IMG/VR virus record: IMGVR_UViG_3300003937_000008
Location: 1-23,893 of that record
Direction: 5' to 3' (one strand)
Source of the DNA: a virus
Length of the DNA: 23,893 nucleotides
The notes beneath the pieces were generated by a model, which worked only from the letters and a program-made list of their open reading frames with translations, was not told where the DNA came from and did not search any database. Below, in pieces: positions 21,993 through 23,893 of the stretch. The first letter of the stretch is position 1. Every line of letters starts with the position of its first letter. Both the position numbers and the translations under genes were made by a program.

Positions 21993-22559
21993 TTATCTGT
22001 CCCTGCCTTCAGCAGCTCTACCGGAAGAACCACCCAGAGTATTCCATTTATGACATGCAAAGTTTACATTAAATTGACCAAGCTGGTTATTCGAATCCCA
22101 TGACAGGTTGATAGCATCAACATTTATTGGGAATGTATTTGTATATTTAGTTCCGGTCATTGCTTCTGCTTCACTAACCGATTCATTAGATTGATCAAAT
22201 GCTAGCACCGTTATATCACCTGAATAATTATTAAAATATCTCATATTCCCATCTTCTGTTGGAACACAATAATCCATCCATCTAAGGAAAAAGTTTCTTG
22301 CTTCCCATGCATTAGTAATCATAAACTGTAATTGATATTCGGTGTAAGTATTTTCTCTTGCCATTTTACGGACAGGACCATAATGTTTTAAATCTGAAGT
22401 AGCTATTGTTCTTGCACCTAAGGGAGCTTGATTACAAAAGAAATCTATTCCTTGTGGTAAAAAAACATCTCCTGGCGGCTTTATCATCGCCACAAACCTA
22501 TTCATTGGGGCTATACCGCCCGCCTCATCTAATTTAGCTAAAAAATCTTGAGTGTTCAT
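21993..22559 (-). CDS. Tail-tube-fold protein (gp19/gp54-like)
   Basis: A 188-aa protein. NRFVAMIKPPGDVF, FFCNQAPLGARTIATSD and YTEYQLQFMITNAWEARNFFLRWMDYC resemble tail-tube proteins, and the end NTFPINVDAINLSWDSNNQLGQFNVNFACHKW matches the beta-strand run that closes the tube domain. The region also includes an acidic loop around 131-138. It could be the tube subunit or the tube-initiator at the baseplate; position among baseplate genes favours the latter. The start overlaps the upstream gene by 4 bases. Confidence 0.6.
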   Translation of the reverse strand: MNTQDFLAKLDEAGGIAPMNRFVAMIKPPGDVFLPQGIDFFCNQAPLGARTIATSDLKHYGPVRKMARENTYTEYQLQFMITNAWEARNFFLRWMDYCVPTEDGNMRYFNNYSGDITVLAFDQSNESVSEAEAMTGTKYTNTFPINVDAINLSWDSNNQLGQFNVNFACHKWNTLGGSSGRAAEGRDR

Positions 22560-23137
22560 AAGGCCTTTATAATTGAGCGACTATCCATCCAGACTTGTGA
22601 TTTACTGGCTTTTCTAAAATCTTCAACAGGTAAATGTATTGCTGTATTCCATTCATTAGCAGTAACATGTATAAATGTGCCTGAAGAGTATGTTATATCG
22701 TATTTATGTATGGTTGGTTTAACTTCTTTATATTTAACAAAAGGTTTTACATCATTGTAAGAAATGTCTATATAAGTCCTTGAATCATCCTCATTTAAGT
22801 TAATTCTGGCAATTAATTTTTTCATTAATGCTTCTCTTAAAGCATATGGTAGATAATGAAAGTTCATTCCTATAAAACCTCTTTGCCAAGATTCAATTGG
22901 AATAACTAGCGGAAACCTATCATAATATTGTAACTTATTTTTCCATTTAGGATCATAGTTCATGAAATACATATGACCTAATTTTATTTCTTTTTCTCTA
23001 GTACCTTCTGATATAATTTTAAATGGATCTTTAACCATTCGTGATCTACCAATAGTTAATTCCTGACGAAGTTCATTAAACTTTTCCCGCAACCATTCAA
23101 TTGCGTCATCTGATAATTTTGATAGTTTTAGTGCCAT
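22556..23137 (-). CDS. Conserved T4-type morphogenesis protein, unassigned
   Basis: A 193-aa protein between gp4 and the tube-like gene. Features: N-terminal amphipathic helix (ALKLSKLSDDAIEWLREKFNELRQ), GHMYFMNYDPKWKNKLQYYDRFPLVIPIE, GFIGMNFHYLPYALREALMKKL and IHVTANEWNTAIHLPVEDFRKAS. The YDPK..L.YYD.FPLVIPI..GF.G.NFHYLP pattern looks strongly conserved and I associate it with phage virion or DNA-end/head-completion proteins, but I cannot name it with confidence. gp2 (DNA end protector) or gp53-like roles are possibilities given gp4 next door. No cysteines or membrane segments. Confidence 0.6.
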   Translation of the reverse strand: MALKLSKLSDDAIEWLREKFNELRQELTIGRSRMVKDPFKIISEGTREKEIKLGHMYFMNYDPKWKNKLQYYDRFPLVIPIESWQRGFIGMNFHYLPYALREALMKKLIARINLNEDDSRTYIDISYNDVKPFVKYKEVKPTIHKYDITYSSGTFIHVTANEWNTAIHLPVEDFRKASKSQVWMDSRSIIKAL

Positions 23138-23140
23138 GTA

Positions 23141-23584
23141 TTATTTAGACAATAATTGATCCTCGGTTAATATAACAAATTTCCAATTTTTCCTTTTACA
23201 AACTGCACCTGCCGCTTTCCACTTTGCTTCATTAACCCCATATCTTTTCATTTCTAATAAGAATCTACCTTTTTTTCGTTTTCTACCGGTATCTTTAGGG
23301 GGAACAGTTTGTTTCTTAGGTTTTATTTCAATTAAGGAAATTTCTATAAGACCGTCATGTTTTTTAGTTTTTACCCAAAAGTCTGGATAGTATTTGTGTA
23401 TCCTTCTATCAAGTGGGGATCTATATGGAATTACTACTTCTTCGCTAGCCCATTTAATAACATTTGGATTCTCATCACAATATACCATAAAGCGTCTTTC
23501 CCACAAACTTCTATAAATTATCTTAGTAGGATCGCCTTTATATTTGCTTCGATTTCTAGGTTTATATTTTCCTTTATAAGCCAT
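23141..23584 (-). CDS. 4: Head completion protein gp4 homologue
   Basis: A 147-aa protein. MAYKGKYKPRNRSKYKGDPTKIIYRSLWERRFMVYCDENPNVIKWASEEVVIPY ... HKYYPDFWVK ... SLIEIKPKKQT is the head-completion family, which has a TnsA-like nuclease fold: E35-ish in the first helix, D in YYPDFWV and the EIKPK pair are the metal-binding PD-(D/E)XK-like residues. It finishes the head after packaging. The late promoter at 23619-23626 lies 35 bases upstream; it is the first gene of the leftward operon. Confidence 0.88.
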   Translation of the reverse strand: MAYKGKYKPRNRSKYKGDPTKIIYRSLWERRFMVYCDENPNVIKWASEEVVIPYRSPLDRRIHKYYPDFWVKTKKHDGLIEISLIEIKPKKQTVPPKDTGRKRKKGRFLLEMKRYGVNEAKWKAAGAVCKRKNWKFVILTEDQLLSK

Positions 23585-23594
23585 ATCAATTCGT

Positions 23595-23602
23595 TATAAA
23601 TA
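23595..23602 (+). promoter_or_regulatory. T4-type late promoter, rightward
   Basis: An exact TATAAATA on the + strand, 48 bases before the ATG at 23650. It should drive the gp48-like gene. It pairs with an oppositely directed octamer at 23619-23626 in the same 65-base gap between divergent genes. Confidence 0.7.
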
Positions 23603-23618
23603 ATTTAATATATTAGGC

Positions 23619-23626
23619 TATTTATA
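23619..23626 (-). promoter_or_regulatory. T4-type late promoter, leftward
   Basis: TATTTATA on the + strand, reading TATAAATA on the - strand, 35 bases before the gp4 start codon. It should drive the leftward structural operon from gp4 to the tape-measure-like gene. Confidence 0.7.
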
Positions 23627-23649
23627 TAAAAATAATAGGATTTTTTTAC

Positions 23650-23893
23650 ATGGCAATTTCAGACGACGATAAAAATTTACACTATCCAAATGATCTTAGG
23701 AACGGAACTGAAGGACATTGGGTGGAGTTTACAGCTTATCCTTCTCTTTTTGGAGGAAAAACATCTACAACATCAGATTTTACAGTAGCCCTTCCTATGA
23801 GCGCGCAAGCATTAATTTCTACTGCTGAAGCTATATATGCTGAACAAGAAGGATTAGGAACGGTATTAACTGAAACTGCTGAAAGAGTTGCTG
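23650..23893 (+). CDS. gp48-like baseplate tail-tube cap protein (3'-truncated by window edge)
   Basis: 81 codons are visible from the ATG at 23650 to the edge, with no stop: MAISDDDKNLHYPNDLRNGT..GHWVEFTAYPSLFGGKTSTT ... LPMSAQALISTAEAIYAEQ. A short start with HYPNDL and an early tube-like strand is similar to gp48 of T4-like marine phages, which caps the baseplate to begin the tail tube. Driven by the late promoter at 23595. The ORF is certain in outline because of promoter and composition; its name is tentative. Confidence 0.55.
   Translation, partial: MAISDDDKNLHYPNDLRNGTEGHWVEFTAYPSLFGGKTSTTSDFTVALPMSAQALISTAEAIYAEQEGLGTVLTETAERVA

Noticed and set aside
1-23893. CRISPR arrays, insertion sequences, integrase or attachment sites
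   Set aside because: No direct repeats with spacers, no transposase or integrase motifs and no inverted-repeat ends were seen.

Overview
The window looks like part of the genome of a T4-type tailed phage (myovirus) infecting a marine alphaproteobacterium, possibly a SAR11-like host. The DNA is very AT-rich and tightly packed. On the right it carries recognisable T4 core genes: gp33 (late transcription coactivator), gp59 (helicase loader), gp32 (ssDNA-binding protein), gp4 (head completion), a gp26-type baseplate hub protein and tail/baseplate genes. T4 late-promoter octamers (TATAAATA) are present. The alphaproteobacterial link comes from a circularly permuted tmRNA gene, a gene order typical of that class. 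No species can be named from the sequence alone.

Region 1 (1-10399, + strand) is an accessory island of 13 translationally coupled genes, most overlapping at ATGA or by a few bases. It has five consecutive radical SAM proteins (the first cut by the window edge), a GT-A-like glycosyltransferase, three paralogous methyltransferase-like proteins, a second GT-A-like protein, a GT-B-like protein and two tandem SGNH-hydrolase-like proteins. The layout suggests one pathway that builds or decorates a glycan, peptide or other surface molecule. The product is unknown.

Region 2 (10400-11200) holds the most striking feature. A T4 late promoter at 10406-10413 precedes the 3' (acceptor) half of a tmRNA ending in an encoded CCA at 10481. 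Next come 196 bases containing a clean 56-codon ORF, then the 5' (coding) half of the tmRNA from 10678, with a tag frame reading ANNDDYTAYSYALAA-stop. The two halves form a perfect 7-bp acceptor stem with the alanine-identity G3-U70 wobble. A 75-aa hypothetical gene follows.

Region 3 (11200-16306) has a staphylococcal-nuclease-like protein and an unknown gene. After a consensus sigma-70 promoter comes a 7-deazaguanine module: GTP cyclohydrolase I, a TGT/DpdA-like protein, a small DUF3310 protein, QueC, and a stand-alone class II glutamine amidotransferase that looks like the split partner of the Gat-QueC fusion. A dUTPase/dCTP deaminase-like gene follows. Together these suggest DNA base modification with a preQ0-derived, possibly archaeosine-like, base. 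QueD and QueE are not in the window.

Region 4 (16290-18735) is the replication/late-transcription cassette gp33, small membrane protein, phosphoribosyltransferase-like protein, gp59, then a second consensus promoter and gp32. It keeps the T4 order 33-59-32 with two insertions.

Region 5 (18738-23584, - strand) is a structural operon read leftward: gp4, an unassigned conserved protein, a tail-tube-like protein, gp26-like, a 62-aa protein, and a 767-aa tape-measure-like protein with a strict 25-residue repeat. It converges on gp32 at an AT-rich bidirectional hairpin. Two divergent late promoters at 23595-23626 drive gp4 leftward and a partial gp48-like gene rightward (23650-window end).
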